A stretch of DNA of 56,249 nucleotides, from the NCBI GenBank assembly GCA_029983755.1, contig JASBYX010000006.1:1-56249 (forward strand), in the 5' to 3' direction. Each line of letters opens with the position of its first letter. The first letter of the stretch is position 1. The notes below the pieces were generated by a model, which saw only the letters and a program-made list of their open reading frames with translations, did no database searches and was not told where the DNA came from. The position numbers and the translations under genes were made by a program. Below are positions 41,407-49,995 of the stretch, in pieces. Origin of the DNA: Anaerovoracaceae bacterium (GTDB taxonomy: Bacteria > Bacillota > Clostridia > Peptostreptococcales > Anaerovoracaceae).

Positions 41407-42336
41407 TTACTCCATACCTCCTTTGTACAGTACCCTTTCAAAAATAAAGCCAAAGATGAAATGTACCAAGGCCATCCAAATTATCACTGTCATTATATAT
41501 GTTTGAATCAAAAGATAGTCTCTCTGAGCAATACTATCTATTAAGAATAGACTGATACCATGGACTCCGAGGGCGAATTCCACTACAGTACCTCCACCAA
41601 GAACCCATGCAAATCGTGAAACCACAACGGAGCATAGACCATATATCGCCGGCCTGCTGCCATATAGCAAAAGTGCTTTGTTGCGCTTATAACCTGAATT
41701 AATATAAAAGTCCATATAGGGTTTCTCAAGAGTTTCAAGGAAGTGCACACGGACCGTTCTTGACATAGGGGCAAGAAGAGGCAAGGCTATGAAAATCATC
41801 CCCATTACCATTGCAACTACACTGTCACCGGAGAAGAATCGAACTAGGCGATATTTGACACCAAAGAAGTAGATAGCCACAAGTATGAGCAAAAATACCG
41901 GCACAGCCTGATTGAATATGGTTATTCCCTTAGACATATAGTTCCAAAGTCCCTTTTCCTTAAGTGAAGCACCATAGCCTAGGAAAAAAGCAAGAAATGC
42001 AGCCATAAGCGTACCACCCATGCCAATCCCTACGGATATTGGAAGTCTCCTTAAAATTTCAGGTTTAAGGGAGGATCTTGTAATATATGAGTTTCCCCAT
42101 TCACCCTTCAGAAAGTCAGTGATCCAGCTCATATATTGTTTGTGCCATGGCTCATTTAGCATGAACCTATTTTCGATAGCCGCAACATTTTCGGGGGTTT
42201 TCGGAAGGCCATATCTGCCAAGCAGCATATCTACAGGATTTCCCGGCATACTTCTCGTAATGAAAAAAGCTATTAGACTTCCCACAATAAATATCAATAT
42301 CCACTTGCCGACGAATTTTAAAAAACTTTTTGTCAC
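41407..42336 (-). CDS. ABC transporter permease, DppB/NikB type
   Basis: This 309-residue permease has the N-terminal helix and FFITRSMPGNPVDMLLGRYG segment typical of DppB/NikB, a periplasmic-side insert, and five C-terminal helices. The ATPase-coupling loop contains PYMDFYINSGYKRNKALLLYG. The start is a GTG with GAGAGG seven bases upstream. A strong hairpin (42355-42378) lies between it and the binding-protein gene. It is the second gene of a riboswitch-controlled importer. Confidence 0.87.
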   Translation of the reverse strand: MTKSFLKFVGKWILIFIVGSLIAFFITRSMPGNPVDMLLGRYGLPKTPENVAAIENRFMLNEPWHKQYMSWITDFLKGEWGNSYITRSSLKPEILRRLPISVGIGMGGTLMAAFLAFFLGYGASLKEKGLWNYMSKGITIFNQAVPVFLLILVAIYFFGVKYRLVRFFSGDSVVAMVMGMIFIALPLLAPMSRTVRVHFLETLEKPYMDFYINSGYKRNKALLLYGSRPAIYGLCSVVVSRFAWVLGGGTVVEFALGVHGISLFLIDSIAQRDYLLIQTYIMTVIIWMALVHFIFGFIFERVLYKGGME

Positions 42337-42354
42337 ATTAACCTCTCAATAGTA

Positions 42355-42378
42355 GAGGCGACCCTCTAAGGTCGCCTC
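42355..42378 (-). promoter_or_regulatory. Intra-operon stem-loop between binding protein and permeases
   Basis: GAGGCGACC at 42355-42363 pairs perfectly with GGTCGCCTC at 42370-42378 around a six-base loop. No T-run follows on the minus strand. It probably protects the binding-protein message or trims read-through, so that more binding protein than permease is made. Confidence 0.7.
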
Positions 42379-42416
42379 ATAGCAATACGATATTTATAAA
42401 TACCGGCTAATTCTTT

Positions 42417-43931
42417 TTATTTAACCATAAGGGTTGGATTTACAATGAAGTAATCTCCATTCCACAACTTGTAATCCTTCAACCTATCAGAAACAGCTGC
42501 GTGCCATTCAGGATCCACTGTCATGATAACAGGGTGATCATCTATCACCTTCTCCTGAATTTCAACGGCAAGCTTGTCTCTTTCTCCCTTATCGGAAACT
42601 GTTCCAAGCTTATCAAGTAGCGAATCAACCTCGGCTGATGAATACTTCATTCTGTTCTTAGGTCCACCTGTTCTGAAGAATTGATTCAAGAAATATCCTG
42701 CATCCCCTGTTGGAGATGGATGTTGTGCATACAACAAAACATCATAGTTTCCTGAGTCTGCCACTTCGTCAATATTATCCACAACCTTAACTTCCGACTT
42801 TATTCCAAGTTTTTCAAATTCGGAAACAAGTACCTGAGCTATGATCGGCAGATCAGCCTTTGATGAATATGTGGTAATATCAAGTTTCAATTCTTCTCCG
42901 TTAGCATTCTTCCTATACTTATCCCCTGACTTCAAAGTATAGCCGGCTTCGTCAAGATGTTTGGCTGCATCCTCAGAATCGAATTCTACCTTCTCCTTTG
43001 CATTGAATGAATTATATCCTGCAAACAATCCGGTAGGCTCCTTGCCACCATTGAGTGCCTTAATGATTTCTTTTCTGTTGATTCCCTCGTCAAGAGCTTC
43101 TCTAACCTCATCCTTTGCCAGCGCCTCGTTGCCCATATTTAGGAAGGTATAGTACTGATATCCTGCAGGAAAATCTATAACGTTTTTTCCATCATCCTTT
43201 AGCTGCTTAGCAACCTCGCCTGTTAACCCAAATGCTAAATCCAGTTCATCAGACTGCATTGCAAGCTTCAGAGCATTTACATCTTTAAACGCCTTGATTA
43301 CAACTTCCTTTGGTCTCTTTTCGCTGTCAGGATAGTTCTTGTTAGGCTCAAGCACTAGCTCTGCACCTGGCTTCAAGTTCTTGATAACAAATGGACCTGT
43401 GAATACATATTTCCCATCGGCTTCCTTAAAAACAACGTTAGTCCACTCGGCCAAAATAGAAGGGAGCACCTTTGTAGGTCTCTCTGTCTTTGCAGTGAAA
43501 GTATACTCGCCCGTTGGAGTGTACTCAATCTTACCTGCAGAAGCTGTTGACATTTCGTTCTTTTCGATTATTGTGTTCAGGCATTTGCAAAGATCTTCTG
43601 CTTTAACATCCGTTCCGTCAGAAAATTTCGCATCTTCCTTCATAACACCTTCCCAGTTAAGATCATCCACCTGCTTAAGCTCCTTGACATATCTTGATTC
43701 AAGAGTTCCGTCCGGCTGAATTGTATAAACATATTCGCCTATTCCATGAGCTGTGATGGACCAAGGGTTTCCCCCATCAAGAGGGTTGTCATCATTTATT
43801 ACCCATGTCTGTCCAACGGTTACCTTATCCTTGTCCTTACCTGAATCGCCCCCACTTTTTGAATCCCCGCAAGCAGCAAGAGCAATCACCATTGCTAAAA
43901 CCATAGCGACTACCAAAAATTTCTTCTTCAT
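42417..43931 (-). CDS. ABC transporter substrate-binding lipoprotein, family 5
   Basis: This is a 504-residue extracytoplasmic binding protein of the SBP_bac_5 (oligopeptide/nickel) family. It begins MKKKFLVVAMVLAMVIALAA with a lipobox LAAC, so it is lipid-anchored. Mature segments such as WEGVMKEDAKFSDGTDVKAE and VREALDEGINRKEIIKALNG follow the family pattern. It is the first gene of the importer and lies directly behind a cobalamin riboswitch with a terminator. This suggests a cobalt, nickel or corrinoid-related ligand; peptide binding cannot be excluded. The ATG at 43931 has AGGAGG five bases ahead. Confidence 0.88.
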   Translation of the reverse strand: MKKKFLVVAMVLAMVIALAACGDSKSGGDSGKDKDKVTVGQTWVINDDNPLDGGNPWSITAHGIGEYVYTIQPDGTLESRYVKELKQVDDLNWEGVMKEDAKFSDGTDVKAEDLCKCLNTIIEKNEMSTASAGKIEYTPTGEYTFTAKTERPTKVLPSILAEWTNVVFKEADGKYVFTGPFVIKNLKPGAELVLEPNKNYPDSEKRPKEVVIKAFKDVNALKLAMQSDELDLAFGLTGEVAKQLKDDGKNVIDFPAGYQYYTFLNMGNEALAKDEVREALDEGINRKEIIKALNGGKEPTGLFAGYNSFNAKEKVEFDSEDAAKHLDEAGYTLKSGDKYRKNANGEELKLDITTYSSKADLPIIAQVLVSEFEKLGIKSEVKVVDNIDEVADSGNYDVLLYAQHPSPTGDAGYFLNQFFRTGGPKNRMKYSSAEVDSLLDKLGTVSDKGERDKLAVEIQEKVIDDHPVIMTVDPEWHAAVSDRLKDYKLWNGDYFIVNPTLMVK

Positions 43932-43964
43932 ACTTCCTCCTAATTTTTTATTCGCCGCATTTTC

Positions 43965-43996
43965 CACAAAAAAACCTTGTTAGAATCTAACAAGGT
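43965..43996 (-). terminator. Expression-platform terminator of the cobalamin riboswitch
   Basis: CCTTGTTAGA (43975-43984) and TCTAACAAGG (43986-43995) form a perfect palindromic stem. On the minus strand it is followed by seven Ts. It lies between the aptamer and the binding-protein start and should form when cobalamin is bound. Confidence 0.85.
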
Positions 43997-44039
43997 ATAG
44001 AGATATCCCCAAAATCTTCCATCCTCGTAGAAAATATCG

Positions 44040-44320
44040 AAAACAACTTCGAAGCAGGTCTTCTGGCTGAAGCCCTGTTTTGAACCTTCCCAAGAAGCTT
44101 ATCTGATTATCACCAAAAACCTCCCATGTATATCTAAAAGGGTTGAATTTGTCTATCAGTTTGCACTCCTCAGTGGCATTCAACAAAACAGTTGCATTGC
44201 AAGGCATATCTACTTGCCCTGCAATGAATGGCCTTCACAGCGACGGGATCGCTCAAGATTCTCACTTGATTCCCTATTATCTCTTCAAATGCTTTACCTA
44301 TTGCTAACAATTGTATCCAT
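44040..44320 (-). ncRNA. Cobalamin riboswitch
   Basis: On the minus strand GGGAATCAAGTGAGAATCTT then GAGCGATCCCGTCGCTGTGA (complement of about 44235-44275) is the conserved aptamer core. CAGCCAGAAGACCTGC (complement of 44053-44068) is the B12 box. It is followed by an intrinsic terminator, so cobalamin should turn off the downstream ABC importer. Outer limits are approximate. Confidence 0.88.
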
Positions 44321-44421
44321 AAGACCATGTTATCAATTCAGGTTGTAAAGAGACTTCAAAGTTAATATTCAATTGGCGTTTTAAAGAATGGATAAATCTT
44401 ATCACTATCTTTGGTTGCTTG

Positions 44422-44451
44422 ATTATATCACATGTTACACATAATAAACAA
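44422..44451 (-). promoter_or_regulatory. Promoter for riboswitch and ABC importer
   Basis: On the minus strand TTGTTT (complement of 44446-44451), an 18-nt spacer and TATAAT (complement of 44422-44427) with a TGA extension. Transcription would begin near 44415, about 100 nt before the aptamer core. Confidence 0.6.
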
Positions 44452-44520
44452 GCTAATATATTATATTGGTAAAAATTCTTTTTAGTTCTCCGGACACGTG
44501 TCGCTATCAGCAAAAATCCT

Positions 44521-44847
44521 CTATATATATCTAATCGCTATCATATATACTGCTGTACCTACGAATATGCTTAAAAGCGTATTTCTCTTAATAACATGTA
44601 AAATAACTACAAAAGCAGTGCCGACAAGTTCAGGAAGAAAGCCTCCAAGTGAGGTGAAATCAAGGCCTTTCAGGCAATAAATTACCAAGATAGCCATCAT
44701 TGCAGGAGGCAGAATTTCTCCAAGATAGTCTACCCTACCGGGCACTTCTTTGCCCCTCACAAACAATGCAAATGGAATATATCTGGTTCCAAAGGTGATA
44801 AAAATAGATATTCCACACAAAATCGCCATATACACGTACTTATTCAT
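44521..44847 (-). CDS. azlD: Branched-chain amino acid export subunit AzlD
   Basis: This 108-residue membrane protein has four hydrophobic segments. ISIFITFGTRYIPFALFV near the start and LPPAMMAILVIYCLKGLDF are the AzlD signature. With AzlC it exports leucine/isoleucine-type amino acids or toxic analogues. The start overlaps the azlC stop by eight bases and has AAGGAG in front, so the two are translationally coupled. Confidence 0.88.
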   Translation of the reverse strand: MNKYVYMAILCGISIFITFGTRYIPFALFVRGKEVPGRVDYLGEILPPAMMAILVIYCLKGLDFTSLGGFLPELVGTAFVVILHVIKRNTLLSIFVGTAVYMIAIRYI

Positions 44848-45562
44848 TTTCTATCTCCTTTTCGTTATCTATCTCTTTCAGCTCTATTCTCTTTTCAAGG
44901 GAAAGCAATATGCCAACAGTAATTATTATAGAAGGCAAAATAAATTTATCCGCTCCAAAGATGGCAAGACAAACGACAGCTGATATCACTCCGGTAATCG
45001 CCGGAATGTGTGTGCCCTTTTCTCTCCAAGAAATCCACTGCTCTACAAAAATAACTACAAAGAGTGCAGTCATAGAAAACTCTATTCCTTCAGTACTAAA
45101 AGGCAAAATCTCTCCGATCAAAGCCCCCACCGTGCAACCGATAACCCAATAAATCTGATTCAGCATGCTCACAAGAAACATCCTGTCGTTTTTCTCCTCA
45201 TCGGTTATCTGGGTATCGTCTTTGATCTGACAGAGTACTGAGTAGGTCTCATCCGTCAATGTATAAATCATGTACCAGTACTTCTTACCCATAGACTTAA
45301 ATCTCTGTATGAAAGAAATTCCATAAAACATGTGCCTGCTATTCACCAAAAAAACCATGAGAGCTGCGACAGGCAAAGCCGCCCTACTCACCATCAAGGC
45401 AACGATGACAAATTGGGCTGACCCTGCATAAACAAACAGAGCCATACCTGCTGCCCATAGGAAATTAAAACCCTGACTGTGGAGCAGGATTCCAAATGCA
45501 ATGCCAATGAATATATAGCCTGTCATAATCGGTATAGATTTTTTAAATGAATAGTTAAACAT
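44840..45562 (-). CDS. azlC: Branched-chain amino acid exporter AzlC
   Basis: This is a 240-residue, roughly seven-helix membrane protein of the AzlC family. SIPIMTGYIFIGIAFGILLH, FVYAGSAQFVIVALM, FLVNSRHMFYGISF and YTLTDETYSVLCQI are family hallmarks. It is the large subunit of the two-component exporter, with azlD immediately downstream. The ATG follows AAGAGGCTAGAAGA. The transported amino acid (leucine, isoleucine, valine or an analogue) cannot be resolved. Confidence 0.9.
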   Translation of the reverse strand: MFNYSFKKSIPIMTGYIFIGIAFGILLHSQGFNFLWAAGMALFVYAGSAQFVIVALMVSRAALPVAALMVFLVNSRHMFYGISFIQRFKSMGKKYWYMIYTLTDETYSVLCQIKDDTQITDEEKNDRMFLVSMLNQIYWVIGCTVGALIGEILPFSTEGIEFSMTALFVVIFVEQWISWREKGTHIPAITGVISAVVCLAIFGADKFILPSIIITVGILLSLEKRIELKEIDNEKEIENE

Positions 45563-45626
45563 TCTTCTAGCCTCTTTGGTTATTATTACAATAAAATTGC
45601 CTTTTTATTATACCATAGCAACAAAA

Positions 45627-45650
45627 GAGTTGGAACCGATATTCCAACTT
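45627..45650. terminator. Terminator of thiC
   Basis: AGTTGGAA at 45628-45635 pairs with TTCCAACT at 45642-45649. On the minus strand a CTTTT run follows; on the plus strand TTTTC follows. Its core TTGGAA-N6-TTCCAA is the same layout as the 40-bp array at 22951-23190. Confidence 0.65.
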
Positions 45651-45707
45651 TTCATGTTTCATCATTTGTTATTTGTCATTTATTATTTGTTTATCTCCAA
45701 ATTAATT

Positions 45708-47024
45708 TCATCGAGTATTTGATTCATATTGTTTTTCAGTATTGATTTCATCAAGTATTTGGTTCATGGTTCGTGCGGAACACATGCTACCGCACATAGT
45801 GCATGTATCCTCTTCCTCCGGTATGGATGCATCTCTGTATCTCTTCGGTTTTTCCTTATCTAGGGCAATTTCGAACATCCCCTTCCAATCCAGAGCCTGC
45901 CTTCGCTTGCTCATTTCAAGATCCCAAAGTCTCGCATCTTTTAATTTATTGATATCCCCTGCATGGGCGGCAATCTTGGATGCTATGATTCCCTCTCTAA
46001 CATCATCCACGTCAGGAAGTCTAAGATGTTCAGCCGGAGTTACGTAGCAGAGAAAATCCGCACCGTGGCTTGCTGCTATGGCTCCGCCAATTGCCGAAGT
46101 GATATGATCATAGCCTGGAGCAACGTCAGTTACGAGGGGGCCTAGAACATAGAAAGGTGCTTTGTGGCATAAGCTCTTCTCAAGTCTTACATTCGCCTCT
46201 ATGTCCCCGATTGGAACATGCCCCGGTCCTTCTATCATAACCTGCACATCTTTCTCCCAAGCCCGCTTTGTGAGCTCACCAAGTGTAATTAGCTCAGCGA
46301 TTTGACTTGCATCTGTTGCATCATTTATTCCACCCGGTCTCATGCTGTCGCCAAGGGAAAGTGTCACATCGTATTCTCTACAGATTTCAAGAAGCTTGTC
46401 GTAGTATTCGTAAAACGGATTCTCTTGATCGTTTTTCATCATCCATCCAAACAGCAGGCTTCCTCCACGGGACACGATTCTGTTAGTCCTCTCATTTCTT
46501 AAGAATATCTCAGCGTTGGCTCTGTTAATTCCTGCGTGAATTGTCACAAAGTCCACGCCGTTTTCTGCATGATTTCTGACTACATCCAGGAATTCTTCTG
46601 CTTTGATGAAGGTGAGTCCCTTATCTAAAAATCCTACAGCGTCATACATTGGCACTGTTCCTATCATTGCAGTTGACTTATCTATAAGACGTTTCCTGAA
46701 CTCATATGTCTTTCCGTAATTTGACAAGTCCATTATGGATTCAGCGCCCATGTCAAGAGCCATTTGAACCTTCTCCATTTCCATATCAAGATCGTTACAA
46801 TCTTTGGAAATTCCCAGGTTGACATTTATCTTGGTTCTGAGACCCGTTCCTATCCCCTCCGGAGAAATAGAGTTGTGATTCTTGTTTCTAGGAATAACTA
46901 TTTCACCGGCAGCTATTTTTTCCAGAAGATACTCACAGCTTACTTTCTCTTTTTCTGCGACGATTTTCATCGCCTCCGTTATATAACCGGCCTTTGCAGC
47001 TTCCATCTGAGTTTTGAATTTCAT
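45708..47024 (-). CDS. thiC: Phosphomethylpyrimidine synthase
   Basis: This is a 438-residue radical SAM enzyme that rearranges aminoimidazole ribotide into the pyrimidine half of thiamine. Segments GAESIMDLSNYGKTYEFRKR, FVTIHAGINRANAEIFL, MIEGPGHVPIGDIEANV and LGPLVTDVAPGYDHI match ThiC. The C-terminal cluster motif is CTMCGSMC (CX2CX4C counting the cysteines that close the family's motif). It lacks the long N-terminal region of proteobacterial ThiC, as usual in Clostridia. A TPP riboswitch precedes it. The start ATG follows GGAGGTTTTTTT. Confidence 0.93.
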   Translation of the reverse strand: MKFKTQMEAAKAGYITEAMKIVAEKEKVSCEYLLEKIAAGEIVIPRNKNHNSISPEGIGTGLRTKINVNLGISKDCNDLDMEMEKVQMALDMGAESIMDLSNYGKTYEFRKRLIDKSTAMIGTVPMYDAVGFLDKGLTFIKAEEFLDVVRNHAENGVDFVTIHAGINRANAEIFLRNERTNRIVSRGGSLLFGWMMKNDQENPFYEYYDKLLEICREYDVTLSLGDSMRPGGINDATDASQIAELITLGELTKRAWEKDVQVMIEGPGHVPIGDIEANVRLEKSLCHKAPFYVLGPLVTDVAPGYDHITSAIGGAIAASHGADFLCYVTPAEHLRLPDVDDVREGIIASKIAAHAGDINKLKDARLWDLEMSKRRQALDWKGMFEIALDKEKPKRYRDASIPEEEDTCTMCGSMCSARTMNQILDEINTEKQYESNTR

Positions 47025-47029
47025 AAAAA

Positions 47030-47131
47030 AACCTCCATTGTAGGAGTGTTGCCAAAAGATTCCCTACGCAGGCACTATCCTGACAGGTAATGATGGTCGA
47101 ACTCTTACGTTCCTCTCAGCAATTGCTCCCA
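47030..47131 (-). ncRNA. TPP riboswitch of thiC
   Basis: On the minus strand GCTGAGAGGAACG and then ACCTGTCAGGATAGTGCCTG followed by CGTAGGGAATC (complement of 47059-47131) are the THI-box consensus. Between aptamer and start, CTCC-N6-GGAGG sits on the Shine-Dalgarno and is followed by seven Ts, so it can act as a sequestering hairpin and possibly as a weak terminator. Confidence 0.9.
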
Positions 47132-47170
47132 TTTCTTTCCCTTTTATTATACGGGAACTTTCGGAATATT

Positions 47171-47212
47171 AAAAGGGAAGATTGGAAACAGAGTAAACGA
47201 TCCAATCTTCCC
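47171..47212 (-). terminator. Terminator of the fused sulfur enzyme gene
   Basis: GGGAAGATTGG at 47175-47185 pairs perfectly with CCAATCTTCCC at 47202-47212. On the minus strand TTTTAAT follows. It stands just after the 859-residue gene and before the thiC riboswitch. Confidence 0.85.
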
Positions 47213-47246
47213 ACGAATTACAAATCAAGACGCCAATTCTTCAGAT

Positions 47247-49826
47247 CTAAATGAATAGCTGCATATTAGACTCTTCGCTATCTCCTATGAACGTGGCAAC
47301 TCCGCCATATTCTACAAAGTCAAAAAGTTCTTCTTTTTCTATCCCCATAAGATCCATGCTCATAGTACAAGCAACGAACTTCACCCCTAGCTTGTGAGCA
47401 TCTTCAATGAGTTCCGGCAGAGAATTGACATTTTTCTTCCTCATAATCCCCTTTATCATTTCAGGACCCATGCCGAGCATATTCATCTTTGAAAGAGGCA
47501 ATTTCTCAGCCTTTTTAGGAAGCATTATATCAAAGAGTTTTGCAAGTCCCCTCTTTTTTACTCTTCTCTTTTTAAGAATTGATAGTCCCCAGAAAGTGAA
47601 GAACAAAGTAACTTTCTTTCCATATGCAGCAGCTCCGGATGCGATGATCATTGAAGCTATGGCCTTATCCAAATCTCCGCTGAATACTACCATTGTTGCT
47701 CCTTCTTTATCACTCGACAAAACATTTTCCTTTTGTAACTGTGTCGGGCAACCGTAGAAAATATTTGCTCTTTCGGATTTGTCCACTTCACCTTTAGCAA
47801 TTCTTGCTACTACTTTGTTTTTCTCTATTCTGTTGTCAAGAAGTATATTGCCTGTATTTTTACACCAAGCTTCAATATCTGCTCCAAATCCAAAATCACT
47901 TGCTTCTACTTCAAGAACCTGTCCTGAAGAAATCTCGTCCATCTTCTCCTTCACTTTAAGAATTGGGCCAGGGCACTGAAGTCCACAGGCATCCAGCCTT
48001 ACTACATCTGCAACATCAGAGCGTAATTTGGTCATGCCTTTTGTTTCATTCACATCCTTTTTACCGTCAAAAAATTTTGTATCTGTCTTTCTTTCACCCT
48101 TTGCCACAAAGCTATTGCTTTCCGGAGTCACATAGGAATTTTCCACATTTAATTTATAGTTTGCATATTTATATGTCTTGTACCCACCATCCAAATTGAA
48201 CACATTGTATCCGGACTGTTCCAAAATCCTAGCGGCGTTGTAGCCTCTATGCCCGACTTGACAGTATACATATATATCCTTCTCCTTAGGAATTTCTCCT
48301 ATTCTTTCTCTAAGCTCGCTTAGAGGAATGTTGATACTGTCGTTAATTTGACCTGTTGATAGCTCCACCGTCTCTCTAACATCAAGCAAATATGCATCTT
48401 TCTTGTTGAGTTTTTCAATTTCGTACCATTGGAAAGTTTTCACCTTTCCTTCCAATATATTTTCAGCAACATAACCTAAGATGTTTACAGGGTCCTTTGC
48501 AGAAGAGTATGGCGGAGCATAAGAAATTTGAATGCGTGAAAGGTCAATAGCCTTGCCTCCAAACTCCATAGCAGTTGAAATGATATCGATTCGTTTTTTC
48601 ACTCCCTCAGAACCTATAGCCTGCGCACCTAGTATTTTGCCGTCCTTCCCCATTAAGAGTTTGATTGAGATTGGAGATGCTCCTGGATAGTACCCTGCAT
48701 GTGAGGACGGATGTATATGGATAGCCTCAAATTCAATACCTTCTTGTATCAAAAGTTTCTCACCGTTGCCGGTACTGGAAACAGTGAGTTCAAAAACTTT
48801 GGCAACAGACGAGCCGAGAGAACCTGAGTATTTTGTGCTCATACCATTTAGAATATCCGCAACAATCCTTCCTTGGCGATTGGCAGGCCAAGCTAATGGA
48901 ATGTTGGTAGGCTTATGACTCACTTTATCAGAAACTTCAATTGCATCCCCTATAGCATAAATATCGTCATCGCTGGTCTTAAGTTGATCATCAACTTTAA
49001 TCGTTCCCTTAATCCCAAGTTCAAGGCCTGCATCCTCTGCAAGTTTACTGTTCGGCTTCACACCTATAGCTAAAATTGTCATGTCAGTCTTTAGAACCTG
49101 ACCACTTTGTGTGATAAGTTCTTCGCCGTTTTTACGAAACTCCTTGATTCCGTCTCCTAGAATCAGCCTAACCCCATGCATCTCTATCTGGGCATGAAGA
49201 ATCTGAGCCATGTCGTAGTCAATATTATTCATAACCTGCTTAGACATTTCAACAAGCTGCACACGAATCCCAAGCTCCGTCAGGTTCTCCATTACCTCAA
49301 GACCTATAAAGCCTCCCCCAACAACTGTTGCAGTCTTAACATTTCCTGACTGAATAAAATCAATTATTGAGTCCATGTCTTGAATGTTCCTCAACGAAAA
49401 AACATTGTTTGCCTCATGTATTCCTTTAATTTTTGGAATAATCGGATCTGCTCCCGTTGAAATTATTAGTTTATCATAGCTCTCTTCGTATTTTTCGCCC
49501 GTCTTATGATTCATAACGGTTACTTGCTTTTTCTCGCGATCTATTGATAAAACTTCAGAAAAATTTCTAACATCCAGCTTATACTTACCTTTCAAGTCTT
49601 CGACTGAATTCAACAGCAAACTTTCCCTATCTTTGATTAGCCCTCCGATATGATATGGAAGACCACAGTTAGCAAATGAAATATGCTCTCCTTTCTCAAA
49701 CAAAATAATGTCGTCTGCTTCACTTAGTCGTCTCAATCTGGCTGCAGCCGTTGCACCTCCGGCAACCCCACCAATTATAATTATTTTTCTTGAACTTCTT
49801 GTGATTCTTTCCACCTCATTACTCAT
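47247..49826 (-). CDS. CoA-disulfide reductase-like enzyme fused to rhodanese, TusA and DsrE-like domains
   Basis: This 859-residue cytosolic flavoenzyme has four modules. First is an FAD/NAD(P) disulfide reductase (IIIGGVAGGATAAARLRR; active Cys54 in SFANCGLPYH). Next, at about 455-555, is a rhodanese with YCQVGHRG. At about 605-680 is a TusA domain with CGLQCPGP. The last 150 residues are DsrE/DrsE_2-like, with Cys near 820 in VACTMSMD. The chain could reduce CoA persulfide or polysulfide and pass sulfane sulfur between its own cysteines. It is controlled by the CstR-like repressor through an operator lying inside its promoter. The start ATG follows AGGGAGG. The precise reaction is inferred. 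Confidence 0.85.
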   Translation of the reverse strand: MSNEVERITRSSRKIIIIGGVAGGATAAARLRRLSEADDIILFEKGEHISFANCGLPYHIGGLIKDRESLLLNSVEDLKGKYKLDVRNFSEVLSIDREKKQVTVMNHKTGEKYEESYDKLIISTGADPIIPKIKGIHEANNVFSLRNIQDMDSIIDFIQSGNVKTATVVGGGFIGLEVMENLTELGIRVQLVEMSKQVMNNIDYDMAQILHAQIEMHGVRLILGDGIKEFRKNGEELITQSGQVLKTDMTILAIGVKPNSKLAEDAGLELGIKGTIKVDDQLKTSDDDIYAIGDAIEVSDKVSHKPTNIPLAWPANRQGRIVADILNGMSTKYSGSLGSSVAKVFELTVSSTGNGEKLLIQEGIEFEAIHIHPSSHAGYYPGASPISIKLLMGKDGKILGAQAIGSEGVKKRIDIISTAMEFGGKAIDLSRIQISYAPPYSSAKDPVNILGYVAENILEGKVKTFQWYEIEKLNKKDAYLLDVRETVELSTGQINDSINIPLSELRERIGEIPKEKDIYVYCQVGHRGYNAARILEQSGYNVFNLDGGYKTYKYANYKLNVENSYVTPESNSFVAKGERKTDTKFFDGKKDVNETKGMTKLRSDVADVVRLDACGLQCPGPILKVKEKMDEISSGQVLEVEASDFGFGADIEAWCKNTGNILLDNRIEKNKVVARIAKGEVDKSERANIFYGCPTQLQKENVLSSDKEGATMVVFSGDLDKAIASMIIASGAAAYGKKVTLFFTFWGLSILKKRRVKKRGLAKLFDIMLPKKAEKLPLSKMNMLGMGPEMIKGIMRKKNVNSLPELIEDAHKLGVKFVACTMSMDLMGIEKEELFDFVEYGGVATFIGDSEESNMQLFI

Positions 49827-49929
49827 AAAATAATACCTCCCTCACTTAGGCATTTTAACTATTTACGAAATCAAAATAATTGTATTTCGAATGCCTTTTT
49901 ACTGAATATTTTATTCTGTCATTTGGTGG

Positions 49930-49958
49930 ATTATATACCCTCTTGGGTATATTGTCAA
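49930..49958 (-). promoter_or_regulatory. Promoter with CstR operator inside the spacer
   Basis: On the minus strand TTGACA (complement of 49953-49958), a 17-nt spacer and TATAAT (complement of 49930-49935). The dyad ATATACCC-TCTT-GGGTATAT at 49933-49952 fills the spacer exactly. Repressor binding there would block RNA polymerase. Confidence 0.82.
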
Positions 49959-49995
49959 ATCCCTATGGATATTCTACCCTGAAATCCGGTTTTAT

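Noticed and set aside
47247..49826. Copper or nickel regulation of the sulfur locus by CsoR
   Set aside because: The His of the metal site is Lys in the regulator and all flanking genes handle sulfane sulfur.
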